64,000 nucleotides of DNA from Paraburkholderia elongata (GTDB taxonomy: Bacteria > Pseudomonadota > Gammaproteobacteria > Burkholderiales > Burkholderiaceae). The notes beneath the pieces were generated by a model. It was given only the letters and a program-made list of their open reading frames with translations, did no database searches and was not told the origin of the DNA. The position numbers and the translations under genes are program-made. The stretch lies in NCBI RefSeq assembly GCF_013177735.1, contig NZ_WOEZ01000074.1, positions 1 through 64,000 on the forward strand, written 5' to 3'. Of this stretch, positions 1 through 7,520 are shown one piece after another (position 1 is the stretch's first letter; the number at the start of each line of letters is the position of its first letter).

Positions 1-1
1 T

Positions 2-589
2 CGCGTAGCGACTTCGACGGCAGTCTCATCAGTGGAACCGGGAGGCTTCCGGTACGGAGACGGGAAGCTTGTCGAAGCGGATTTGATGGTATGGGCTGCT
101 GGTGTCAAGGCACCTGATTTCATGAACCGGCTCGCTGGCCTGCAAACCAACCGGGCGAACCAGATCGTGGTGTCGGGCACGCTGCAGGCTCTAGACGATG
201 AGAACATTTTTGCTCTCGGCGATTGTGCTTCCCTGACGCCAGAAGGTGCGCAACGAGCGCTTCCTCCTACCGCGCAGGTTGCCACCCAACAGGCGGAGTA
301 CCTGGCGCGCCATCTGCCGGAATGGGTCCGTCACGACAAACCTCTTCCTCGTTTTGAATTCCGGGATTTTGGATCGCTGGTGTCATTGAGCGACTACGAC
401 GCGTTCGGCACGCTTGGGCGCTTTGGCTTCTTTCCCGGAGGGCTCATCCGGGGGAGACTCGCCCAACTCAGTCACGCGCTGTTATACCGACGTCATCAGC
501 AGGCGCTGCACGGCTTTCGCAGAGCAACGCTGCTCTGGACGGCCGAGCAGATCAACGGGCTGGCTCAACCGGACATTCGGCTCGCTTGA
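2..589 (+). CDS. NAD(P)/FAD-dependent oxidoreductase (type II NADH dehydrogenase family), C-terminal part
   Basis: The reading frame is already open at the left edge, so this is the C-terminal ~195 residues of a longer protein. The motif WAAGVKAP followed about 50 residues later by IFALGDCA is the end of the second Rossmann fold and the FAD-contacting GD motif of NDH-2 flavoproteins. The PPTAQVATQQAEYLA stretch and the C-terminal FGSLVSLSDYDAFGTLG region are also typical of the family. These enzymes oxidise NADH and reduce quinone at the inner membrane without pumping protons. Placement beside a bd-type oxidase locus fits a short alternative respiratory chain. The N-terminal nucleotide-binding half is outside the window. 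Confidence 0.85.
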   Translation, partial: RVATSTAVSSVEPGGFRYGDGKLVEADLMVWAAGVKAPDFMNRLAGLQTNRANQIVVSGTLQALDDENIFALGDCASLTPEGAQRALPPTAQVATQQAEYLARHLPEWVRHDKPLPRFEFRDFGSLVSLSDYDAFGTLGRFGFFPGGLIRGRLAQLSHALLYRRHQQALHGFRRATLLWTAEQINGLAQPDIRLA

Positions 590-965
590 CAGGACTTCTC
601 GCCGACGGCGAACTTCGTTCAAGACGAGTATGCGCATCTCTTTGGGATTCCGACGGCGGTCTCGTGGTACTGCCGCTCTTCACATTTACCGTTCTTCTGG
701 GCGGTATTTTACTTTCCAGCGTGGTCCGCTCCGCGATCGACTTGCCATTGCGACGACGCATCAAGGTTCGTGAGTTCGTCGTCGGAATTCACGCGGCCAC
801 TGGAATTCTCTGCGCGCTAATTCGAATAGCCTCTCGCTTCATGAGTGTGTCTTCAGACTGTTCGAGAATTTCGACCTGGATTCGTGCGACGTCTACTGCA
901 GCGTACTTTCTCGTCCTCATAAGCTGCTCCTGGAATCGAGCCGTTTTAATTTATTCGCGTACCCC
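590..965. other. Gene-poor stretch between NDH-2 and the cio remnant
   Basis: No convincing full-length gene lies here. The open plus-strand frame over it (586-1143) runs antisense into the cytochrome oxidase remnant and has no recognisable features. Base composition is less GC-rich than its neighbours around 800-960. Sequence downstream of the cioB fragment should lie here if that gene were intact, but no cioB-like peptide is visible in any minus frame. The only candidate gene is the 43-codon ORF listed separately. Confidence 0.5.
789..920 (-). CDS. Possible 43-residue small protein
   Basis: A minus-strand ORF starts with ATG at 920 behind an AGGAG box with a 6-base spacer and ends at a TGA at 789. 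The peptide is hydrophilic and charged, beginning MRTRKYAAVDVARIQVEI, and has no membrane segment. It therefore does not resemble the CydX or DUF2474 small subunits that accompany bd oxidases. The ribosome binding site is the main support. It could be a chance ORF. Confidence 0.3.
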   Translation of the reverse strand: MRTRKYAAVDVARIQVEILEQSEDTLMKREAIRISAQRIPVAA

Positions 966-2422
966 TCACGCGCGGGTCGTATCAATCACCTTGCCGAGTA
1001 CGACACCCTGCGAGATTGCCGCGACGAGGCTGCCCACACCGAACACGGTATCCCATAGCCGTCCATGCTGGGCGCTATGGCGAAACTCGATGGCCGCACC
1101 GCGCATGATCAGTCCGGCAATCATCGCCATGACGGGCAGATAGAGTTCCTGCATCAGGATCGCGTAGGCCGCGGGAAACGCACCGAACAGGCCACCGCCG
1201 ACCACGACAAGCCAGGTCTCGTTCGCAGCAGTCCATAGACAACCCACGGCTGACGTCCCACCTCGCGTACGATCCACCCGGCCTCGACAGCCAGGTAAGG
1301 CAGCGGGATACACAGCACCCATGCGAGCAGGAGCTTGCGCTGTGCGAGAAGGCACTCGAGACTGCCGCGCGCTTTACGTAGGGCATACGCAGTCCAGAAC
1401 GCGAGCAGCATGAACGCAAAGCCGACGCCGGCCATCACGCGGAACGCGTAGTAGAGGAGCGGCACCATAGGCGGCTGGTCGGCGCGCGGGAAGTCCGTGA
1501 GACCCAACACCCGTCCGTGCAGCGAATGCGTGCCAAGGATGCTCAGGAATCCCGGCACTTCGATCGACCAGTCGTTGCGCTGCTTTTGCTGATCGGGCCA
1601 GGCAACGAGAGATCATGCTGCGCCCTCGCCAGGCTTGTTGGTCTGCCAATGTCCTTCGATGGCGGCACCCTTCGCGGGTTGTGTCGCGAACACGCTGGTG
1701 CCGCTCGAGTCCCCAAGCCAGACCTGAACCGGCGCAACGAAGACGAGCACGACAAGTGCGATCTTGAACGAACGCGCAAAGAACTCGGGATGACGTCGGC
1801 GGAACAGGTGGTAAGCGGAAATGCCCGCGATCACGAACATGCCCGTTTCGATCGCGGCCATCCACATGTGCGAGACGCCCCACACCATGTCGGGGTTGAA
1901 GACGGCCGCCACGTAGTCCGTCACCACGACCTTTCCGTTGACGACGGCGAAGCCGGCAGGCGTCTGCATCCACGAATTGGCGACCATGATCCAGAACGCG
2001 GAAATGCTGGACCCGAGCGCCACCATTGCAGTGGCGAAGAGATGGACGCCACGTGGTACACGTCCCCAGCCGAGCGTCATCACGCCGACGAATCCGGCTT
2101 CGAGCATGAACGCCATGGCGCCTTCGAAACCCAGAATGTTGCCGACGAACTGGCCGCTGAACCGCGCGAAGCCGGACCAGTTGGTGCCGAACTGAAACTC
2201 CAGCGGAATGCCGGTCACCACGCCCACCGTGAAGTTGAGCACGAGCAACTTGCCCCAGAAACGGGCATGGCGGTAGTACGTCACGTCGCCCGTGCGGATC
2301 CACAGGGCTTCAATCATCAGCAGGAACGCCGAGAGACTGATGGTCAGGATCGGCCACGCAATGTGGAAGATCGTGGTCATCGCGGACTGGGCGCGAGAGA
2401 GGTGGAGTACGTCAGTCAGCAT
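966..2422 (-). pseudogene. Cyanide-insensitive bd-type quinol oxidase remnant: cioA (cydA-like) fused to a cioB (cydB-like) fragment
   Basis: Subunit I starts at ATG 2422 (MLTDVLHLSRAQSAM). It shows the N-terminal features of CioA/CydA, including the haem-ligand helix region and EFQFGTNWSGFARFSG. At 1613-1615 an in-frame TGA interrupts it, most simply a TGG Trp codon changed to TGA because the same frame continues without loss (DWSIEVPGFLSILGTHSLHG) to PWVVYGLLRT near 1230. There the frame changes directly to NETWLVVVGGGLFGAFPAAY, which is a segment from about residue 55 of subunit II. The end of cioA and the start of cioB have therefore been deleted. The cioB fragment itself stops after about 90 residues at 966, instead of about 330. 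No functional oxidase can be made. The locus sits beside NDH-2 and shares an upstream element with the channel gene at 3483. Confidence 0.85.
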
Positions 2423-2508
2423 GATGACCATCCTATTTACGTTTGAGCTACGCCAGCGTTGGGAGACGTTGCTCATCAGTAACTTTAGGTGGTCAGCAGT
2501 GCGTGACT

Positions 2509-2618
2509 CAATTGCACGATGGTGCTACGACACCTTCGTATCGATGGGAGGGCATGTCGCTGACTCCTGCATCCAAAGTGTAATTGCGGCCGTCTTTGGT
2601 ACACCCTAAATTGGTTCG
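2509..2618. promoter_or_regulatory. Shared divergent regulatory element, copy 1
   Basis: A ~105-bp sequence between cioA (leftward) and the small gene at 2702 (rightward). It is bounded on the left by CAATTGCAC (2509-2517) and carries the matching inverted arm GTGTAATTG at 2578-2586. It ends with CCTAAATTGGTTC. A second copy lies at 3545-3646 in the same kind of divergent gap. A possible rightward promoter is TTGCGG (2584-2589), 16 bases, then CTAAAT (2606-2611), and this spacing is identical in the second copy. Confidence 0.6.
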
Positions 2619-2701
2619 TAGTGTGCAGCAAATGCTCCACGGCTAACGCAGCATGAGCAGCACGAAACTTGGAAGCAGACGACAACGCGAAGGAGGCCAC
2701 C

Positions 2702-2944
2702 ATGAGCCCGACCGGAAAGACACTGCACTGGGCCGTCGACAAATGGCTCGCGCCCACGCCTGCCACGCCCGCGCGCGTGGTGCGCTTCTACCGTACGCAG
2801 GGGCATCGCCGCTGCGTGTGCGTTCAGGCGATGGGTTTCGGCGGTCTGCTGTCGATCTTCTTCTTCCGTCACGATGACGGGTCGTGGAATGTTTTTCCAC
2901 CCGCGCAAGCGCGGCCGGCCATGTCTGCATGGAGGACTGCGTGA
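2702..2944 (+). CDS. Small hypothetical protein (80 residues)
   Basis: The ATG at 2702 is chosen because AAGGAGG lies just upstream with good spacing, and an earlier in-frame ATG at 2669 has no such box. The product begins MSPTGKTLHWAVDKWLAPTP and is basic and Trp/Phe-rich. It has a short hydrophobic stretch (MGFGGLLSIFFFRHDDGSW) but no clear signal peptide. I do not recognise a domain. Its stop codon overlaps the start of the next gene (TGATG), so the two are probably translated together. Its upstream region is the shared element also found before the LRAT-like gene at 3727, suggesting the same stimulus controls both. Confidence 0.6.
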   Translation: MSPTGKTLHWAVDKWLAPTPATPARVVRFYRTQGHRRCVCVQAMGFGGLLSIFFFRHDDGSWNVFPPAQARPAMSAWRTA

Positions 2945-3090
2945 TGAACAACTGCGCGCCTCTGAAGCCGGCCGGTTACGCGATACTCGCGGTCAATGTC
3001 GCTGCCCTCCTTTTGGCCGCGATGCTGTCGACCTGTTGGGGCCGTGACGGACTCGACTGTGTGTTACGGGTGGGTTGGTGGTTTGGGTGA
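2944..3090 (+). CDS. Small membrane protein (48 residues)
   Basis: The start ATG overlaps the stop of the preceding gene in a TGATG junction, which argues for translational coupling. The product begins MNNCAPLKPAGYAILAVNVA and has one hydrophobic helix (about residues 11-30), consistent with a single-pass inner-membrane peptide. The last nine codons overlap the 3' end of the converging channel gene (stop at 3064). No family is recognised. Its position between an oxidase locus and an ion channel hints at a membrane or respiratory role, but that is inference. Confidence 0.45.
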   Translation: MNNCAPLKPAGYAILAVNVAALLLAAMLSTCWGRDGLDCVLRVGWWFG

Positions 3091-3483
3091 AACCTGGGCT
3101 TCGCCTTGTCTGCCGGCGCGGCGCGCTGTCTCCTGGACAGCGTGAACAAATGCCGCTGTGACCATACTCGTTACCAGTACACCCTGCATGCCGAGCAACA
3201 CCGAATCGATTCGGCCCAAGGTCGTGGTGGGCACCACGTCGCCGTAACCGATCGTGAGCGCCGTGACCATGCAGAAGTAGAGCGTTTGCCCAAACGAGGA
3301 TGGCGCTCTGCTCGCCGATTCGACCAGACCTCCGACGTAATACATGACGGTCGAAAGCAGAAGGAACAGCACAAGCAGAACTGCGAGCGGTGCACGCAGT
3401 TGCCAGAGGGTCCTGGCAAATTCTTCGAACACGTGGCCAGCCTTCAGTGGGGCTTGCGAGGAATTCCTGGCATTCTCCTCCAT
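3064..3483 (-). CDS. Two-TM potassium-type ion channel
   Basis: A 139-residue membrane protein with two hydrophobic helices (about residues 31-51 and 93-116) flanking a re-entrant pore loop. The loop carries the selectivity filter TIGYGDV at residues 77-83, the hallmark of K+ channels (Ion_trans_2 fold). There is no RCK or cyclic-nucleotide domain, so gating information is not visible. Start ATG 3483 has GGAG about 8 bases upstream. The gene is read leftward from the second copy of the conserved divergent element, as cioA is from the first copy, suggesting co-regulation with respiratory state. A homotetramer in the inner membrane is expected. Confidence 0.85.
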   Translation of the reverse strand: MEENARNSSQAPLKAGHVFEEFARTLWQLRAPLAVLLVLFLLLSTVMYYVGGLVESASRAPSSFGQTLYFCMVTALTIGYGDVVPTTTLGRIDSVLLGMQGVLVTSMVTAAFVHAVQETARRAGRQGEAQVSPKPPTHP

Positions 3484-3544
3484 GGACTAACTCCGAAGGT
3501 TGTCGTCCACAAAGTTAGGTTAGGCCGAAGGCGGCCCACGCGCC

Positions 3545-3646
3545 ATTGCACGATGGTGTTAGCGAAACCTTCATTTCCGAGGAAAGGGGTGACCTGAACC
3601 TAAGGTGCAATTGCGGCCGCGCTCGGCACCTCCTAAATTGGTTCTC
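3545..3646. promoter_or_regulatory. Shared divergent regulatory element, copy 2
   Basis: Second copy of the element at 2509-2618, with the arms ATTGCAC (3545-3551) and GTGCAATTG (3605-3613) and the ending CCTAAATTGGTTC. It separates the channel gene (leftward) from the LRAT-like gene (rightward). The candidate rightward promoter is TTGCGG (3611-3616), 16 bases, CTAAAT (3633-3638). Identity is concentrated in blocks (ATTGCACGATGGTG, TTGCGGCCG, CTAAATTGGTTC) separated by variable sequence, as expected for protein-binding sites rather than a recent duplication. Confidence 0.6.
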
Positions 3647-3726
3647 AGGCCGACACTTCAAATGAGCTCATGCGTTGCCGCCCGTTTGTAGCATCAGCCG
3701 TTCGCCCCCGGAACTAGAGCAAGGCC

Positions 3727-4275
3727 ATGAACCGCAACCTCCAACCATCAGGCAGTGAACAAGGCGCAAGCCGCGCAGCCGCATATGCCGCGGCAGACGT
3801 CGCGCTTGGTGGTTCCAATACGGAACCCACCCTCGGTGCCCATCTGATCACGGAACGCCGCGGCTATGATCATCACGGCATTTATGTCGGTAGCGGCAGG
3901 GTCATTCACTACGCGGGTTTCACCAGGTCCGAGCGTCGCGGACCCGTCGAAGAAGTCCCGATCGAACAGTTCGCCGACGGTCACGCCGTCGCCGTGCGTC
4001 CGCATCCTTTCCCGAAGTACTCCGGCGAAGAAACCGTGCTTCGCGCTCGCTCGCGCCTCGGTGAAAACAGCTATCGCCTGCTGACGAACAACTGCGAGCA
4101 CTTCTGCGCCTGGTGCCTGCTCGGCCAAAGCCGCAGCGAACAGGTTCATACATGCCTCACGCATCCGCGTGCGGGCGTCCACGCGCTGCTGTGTCTCGTG
4201 AGAACTTTCATCGGCGAGCGAATGAAAGTCGGCTACGCCCGCTACACCTCCCAACCGAAGGAGAATTTCTCGTGA
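3727..4275 (+). CDS. LRAT-domain (NlpC/P60-like) protein
   Basis: This 182-residue protein has the permuted papain-like LRAT fold motifs: a conserved His in GYDHHGIYVGSG (His49/50), a second His in VIHYAGF (His61), and the catalytic Cys in NNCEHFCAWC (Cys123). Such proteins are thiol acyltransferases or hydrolases acting on lipids or peptides. The substrates of bacterial members are mostly unknown. No signal peptide is evident, so it is probably cytoplasmic or peripherally membrane-bound. The following gene starts inside its stop codon, so the pair forms a unit, and the conserved element at 3545-3646 lies upstream. Residues after about 140 diverge from the core fold. Confidence 0.8.
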   Translation: MNRNLQPSGSEQGASRAAAYAAADVALGGSNTEPTLGAHLITERRGYDHHGIYVGSGRVIHYAGFTRSERRGPVEEVPIEQFADGHAVAVRPHPFPKYSGEETVLRARSRLGENSYRLLTNNCEHFCAWCLLGQSRSEQVHTCLTHPRAGVHALLCLVRTFIGERMKVGYARYTSQPKENFS

Positions 4276-4712
4276 ATTCCCGGAAAATAGCCGACTGGAT
4301 CAACCCAATGGACGACAAGGAGATTTTTGCGAAACGTGTTCCAACGGATCGCGTCGAGTTGACGCTCCAACCGGAGCGCCTGTTCAAAGCATCTGTCATT
4401 GTTGTCTGTGCCTGGGCGCTGATTGAGGCGCCGCTGGAACTCGGCGGGGCGATCAGTTTGATCGCGCTGCTTGCCGTGGTGGCGTCGAAGGTGCTGATTG
4501 GCCTCATTGGCACAGCCGCCATCGCCAACCTGCGCTTTGCCCGTCAAGTCTTTACGTTCATCTGTGCAGCGAGCGTATTAGCCATAGCACCAGTCTTACC
4601 TCTTGAGTACACGCGCTGCGTGGCTATCGCGCTCTTCTCGACAGTCGAGTGCCTTGGCAAAGCGGCATGCGTTGCAGCGTTCGCAATCCGGACTCGTGGT
4701 TCTGTATCGTGA
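4272..4712 (+). CDS. Small multi-pass membrane protein, partner of the LRAT protein
   Basis: The GTG start at 4272 is chosen because AAGGAG sits about 8 bases upstream and the GTGA overlaps the stop of the LRAT-like gene. Longer in-frame ORFs upstream would lie inside that gene. The 146-residue product has a soluble N-terminus (about 40 residues) followed by hydrophobic helices around residues 40-60, 60-80, 90-110 and 115-135. No named family is recognised. The coupling suggests it anchors or works with the LRAT-type enzyme. Confidence 0.65.
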   Translation: MNSRKIADWINPMDDKEIFAKRVPTDRVELTLQPERLFKASVIVVCAWALIEAPLELGGAISLIALLAVVASKVLIGLIGTAAIANLRFARQVFTFICAASVLAIAPVLPLEYTRCVAIALFSTVECLGKAACVAAFAIRTRGSVS

Positions 4713-4721
4713 GCGTCGCCC

Positions 4722-5390
4722 TCACGCAGATGCGCGGCCAGGATGAAGTCTTCCCGCGATGTTGACAAGTTCAGGTAGCGAGCGGGCGTCCATCTTTTGC
4801 ATGACGTGCCTGCGGTGCACCTTCACCGTGATCTCGCTGATGCCCAATTCGGCTCCCACCTGCTTGTTCAGCAGACCGGATACCACCAATGCCATGACCT
4901 CCCGCTCGCGTCTACTGAGTGAGGCGTAGCGATCACGGATCGAGCGCATCCCGGCTTCCTCGTTCAATGCCGCCCGGCTGCGCTCGATGGCGTGCCGGAT
5001 GGCATCGAGCATAACCTCGTCGTCAAAGGGCTTGGTGAGAAATTCAGCCGCTCCAGCTTTCATGGCTCGCACCGTCATCGGCACGTCGCCGTAGCCGGTG
5101 ATGAAGATGATCGGCATGTCGGTACGCTCGGATGCAATGAGATTCTGCAGGTCGAGGCCGCTGAGATCGGGAAGACTGACGTCCAGCACCAGGCAGTTCG
5201 GGACCATCGCGCGCGGGCGCCCAAGGAAGTCCTGGGCGCAAGCGTACGTCTCTACCCTGAGACCGGCAAAGCGAATCATGGCTTCGAGCGACTCCCGCAC
5301 CGAGATATCGTCGTCGACGACGAAGACGACCGGCGTGGGTTGCGCCGAAGACAATGCTGATTCGCGTTCAACTGCATGAGCGGGTGTCAT
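4722..5390 (-). CDS. FixJ/NarL-family response regulator
   Basis: A 222-residue two-domain regulator. The receiver domain (about 20-135) has the acidic pocket DDD at 26-28, phospho-acceptor Asp70 in LVLDVSLPDLSG, Thr98 and Lys120 (LTKPFDD). A LuxR-type helix-turn-helix (about 157-212) carries SLSRREREVMALVVSG and ISEITVKVHRRHVMQKM, as in FixJ/TodT-like regulators. Start ATG 5390 follows GGAG. An ATG at 5402 is possible. It is the last gene of a histidine kinase, receiver, FixJ run on this strand, so it is the probable output of the kinase at 5793-7328. Confidence 0.88.
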   Translation of the reverse strand: MTPAHAVERESALSSAQPTPVVFVVDDDISVRESLEAMIRFAGLRVETYACAQDFLGRPRAMVPNCLVLDVSLPDLSGLDLQNLIASERTDMPIIFITGYGDVPMTVRAMKAGAAEFLTKPFDDEVMLDAIRHAIERSRAALNEEAGMRSIRDRYASLSRREREVMALVVSGLLNKQVGAELGISEITVKVHRRHVMQKMDARSLPELVNIAGRLHPGRASA

Positions 5391-5421
5391 TGCGAACTCC
5401 ATTCGTAGGCACCTGGATGAA

Positions 5422-5793
5422 TCATTCGACCCGGAGCGCGGCCTGAATCGCTTCGAGCAGGGCGGTGTCGCTGAATGGCTTGAACAGACACTCGACGGCA
5501 CCCTGTTCAAGCACTCGCGGCCTGAGGGCCTCGTCCCCATTCGCCGTGATAAAGACGATCGGAACGGTTTGCCGGCGCTGCTTGAGCTCGTGCTGCAGGT
5601 CCCGGCCGGACATGCCGGGCATGGCGATGTCGAGGATCAGGCATTGCGCTTCGCCGATACAGCCGGAGGCCAGGAACTCTTCTGCCGACGAAAACGCCCG
5701 TGCCGCGAAGCCGAACTCACGCAGCAGGTCGGGCAGCGATTCGCGCACCGACTCGTCATCGTCGACTACCGCGATAAGCGAGCGCTCGGCCAT
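5422..5793 (-). CDS. Single-domain response regulator (receiver only)
   Basis: The product is 123 residues and contains only a FixJ-like receiver domain: DDD at 11-13, phospho-acceptor Asp55 in LILDIAMPGMSG, and Lys in LFKPFSD. It lacks an output domain, so it is likely a phosphate sink or a relay between the kinase and the FixJ-type regulator. The ATG at 5793 overlaps the kinase stop (TGATG) and an AGGAG box lies within the kinase 3' end, which indicates tight translational coupling. Confidence 0.88.
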   Translation of the reverse strand: MAERSLIAVVDDDESVRESLPDLLREFGFAARAFSSAEEFLASGCIGEAQCLILDIAMPGMSGRDLQHELKQRRQTVPIVFITANGDEALRPRVLEQGAVECLFKPFSDTALLEAIQAALRVE

Positions 5794-7328
5794 CACCGGC
5801 TCCTCTCGACCTGATCGGCGTCCGCGTGCGCGGACTGCCTCGTGGGCGCGGACTGATCGGAGGCCGATATGCTGCCCGCCCTACGTGGGATGGAAAATGT
5901 AAATGTGGCGCCCTGGTCTGTGTTCGAGGAGGCCCACAGGCGGCCCCCGTGGCTCTCGATGATGCTGCGGCTCACGGACAGGCCGATGCCCATGCCTTCC
6001 CGCTTCGTCGTGGAAAACGGATCGAAGAGCTTGCTCGCATGCTGCGGGTCGAATCCCACGCCGGAATCGGTCACAGCGAGCCGCACGCAGTCGCCATCGT
6101 CGCGCTCGATATTGACCAGCATCCGCCGTGGACGGTCTTCGACGCCATTCATCGCCTCCACGGCGTTGAGCAGCAGGTTCAGCACCACCTGCTGGAGCTG
6201 GACCCTGTCCCCAGCAACAGGCGGCAGGTCGTCAGCAGCCTTCAGATGCAGCACGATCCGTTTATTGCGAATCTCGTCCTGCAGCAGCCCGACAACCTCC
6301 TGCGTGGCCTCAACCAGATCGACAGCATCCGTCGTCACGGCCTTCTTGCTGAACAGCGCGCGCAGACGTGTCATCACTTCCGACGCGCGGTGCCCGTCAC
6401 GGATCGTGCGTCGTACAGTCTCGAGCGCGCCTTCGACATTGGGCGGCTCTGCACTCAGCATGCGCAGGCTCGTGCTGGCGTTGGTCACGATGCCGGCCAG
6501 CGGCTGGTTGATTTCGTGCGCGATCGAGGCCGTCAACACGCCCTGACTGTTGACACAGCTCAGGTGGGCCAATTCGGCGCGCAGCGCCTCGGCACGCTTG
6601 CGGTCATCGATATCCGTCTGAAGGAAATACCAGAGAGCGATTCGGCCCTCGTTATCGCGCAACGGAAAGCCCTGTACGCGGAACCATCGGTAGATGCCGT
6701 CGGCACGGCGATGGCGGGACTCCGCGTCATAAGGCTCGCCGGTGCTGATCGACGCACGGAACCGGGCAATCACCGCTTCCCGGTCATCCGGATGGGTCAG
6801 GCCGTTGGTCTTCCATGCCTTCAACTCTTCGATGGTCACGCCGGAGTAGTCGAGCGTATGGCGGTTGGCGTGCAAGACGTCACCGTCGGGCCCAAAAAGG
6901 ATGACACGGGTGGGGAGTCTATCGACGATCAGCTCGAAGCGCTGCTCTTGCGCGCGCAGGGCAGCTTCGGTTTGCTTACGGTCCTCGATGTCCGAGTTGA
7001 TCCCGCACCACTTTACGATTTCACCGGCAACATCGGCAATCGGACTGGTTCGGCATACGAACCAGCGATACGTGCCATCGAAGCGACGCATTCGCGCTTC
7101 CGCCTCGCCTCTCTCACCGGAGGCGACGACAGTCTGCCAGGCTTCGAGCAGCGCACGCCGGTCGTCGGGGTGAAACGCCGTCTGCCAGCCTTCGCCCGCC
7201 GCTTGCTCAACCGAAAGCCCCGTATATTCGCACCAGCGTCGATTGACGAACTCGATGCGACCGTCAGGAAAGGCAGTCCATACCAGCCCGGGAAGCGCAT
7301 CCACGGTACGGCTGAGCTCGTTGTCCAT
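5793..7328 (-). CDS. PAS-PAS sensor histidine kinase (FixL-like)
   Basis: 511 residues. Two PAS/PAC units (about 5-118 and 128-248, each ending in a DRK-type PAC motif) precede a HisKA domain with the phospho-acceptor His271 in ASIAHEINQPLAG. The ATPase domain has the N box NLLLNAVEAM, G1 DSGVGFD and G2 GMGIGLSVSRS. No transmembrane helix is present, so it is a cytoplasmic sensor. The ligand is not readable, and I could not identify a haem ligand with confidence, so oxygen sensing is a guess from neighbouring respiratory genes. It is the first gene of a three-gene operon with the two regulators below it. The C-terminal tail rich in Ser/Ala is nonconserved. Confidence 0.88.
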   Translation of the reverse strand: MDNELSRTVDALPGLVWTAFPDGRIEFVNRRWCEYTGLSVEQAAGEGWQTAFHPDDRRALLEAWQTVVASGERGEAEARMRRFDGTYRWFVCRTSPIADVAGEIVKWCGINSDIEDRKQTEAALRAQEQRFELIVDRLPTRVILFGPDGDVLHANRHTLDYSGVTIEELKAWKTNGLTHPDDREAVIARFRASISTGEPYDAESRHRRADGIYRWFRVQGFPLRDNEGRIALWYFLQTDIDDRKRAEALRAELAHLSCVNSQGVLTASIAHEINQPLAGIVTNASTSLRMLSAEPPNVEGALETVRRTIRDGHRASEVMTRLRALFSKKAVTTDAVDLVEATQEVVGLLQDEIRNKRIVLHLKAADDLPPVAGDRVQLQQVVLNLLLNAVEAMNGVEDRPRRMLVNIERDDGDCVRLAVTDSGVGFDPQHASKLFDPFSTTKREGMGIGLSVSRSIIESHGGRLWASSNTDQGATFTFSIPRRAGSISASDQSAPTRQSAHADADQVERSR

Positions 7329-7520
7329 CGCTGTCCCTTTCTGCAGAGCTTCTTACGATACAACAATCGGCTTTTGCGAACGGAGAGTCAATATACCTTG
7401 GTGTCGGTTTTGTCCCTTCAGGGGGCCGGCCCACGGTCAGTTCGGCGAATTTTCCCGCCGGATTGACGCAAGGCGGAGGCCGGCGATGAGGCACCCCGCG
7501 GTGCGCAATGCGTGGCCGTC

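Noticed and set aside
1374..2303. 309-codon ORFs in other frames over cioA
   Set aside because: They lack hydrophobic helices, whereas the chosen frame matches CioA/CydA residue by residue.
4708..4726. CGTGAG/CTCACG hairpin between the converging genes as a terminator
   Set aside because: Only six pairs and no U-tract; too weak to annotate.
5793..7328. Haem-based oxygen sensing by the FixL-like kinase
   Set aside because: I could not point to a proximal haem histidine in either PAS domain, so only the architecture is claimed.
5826..7466. A 546-codon plus-strand ORF opposite the PAS kinase
   Set aside because: Antisense to HisKA/ATPase motifs and lacking any ribosome site or domain.
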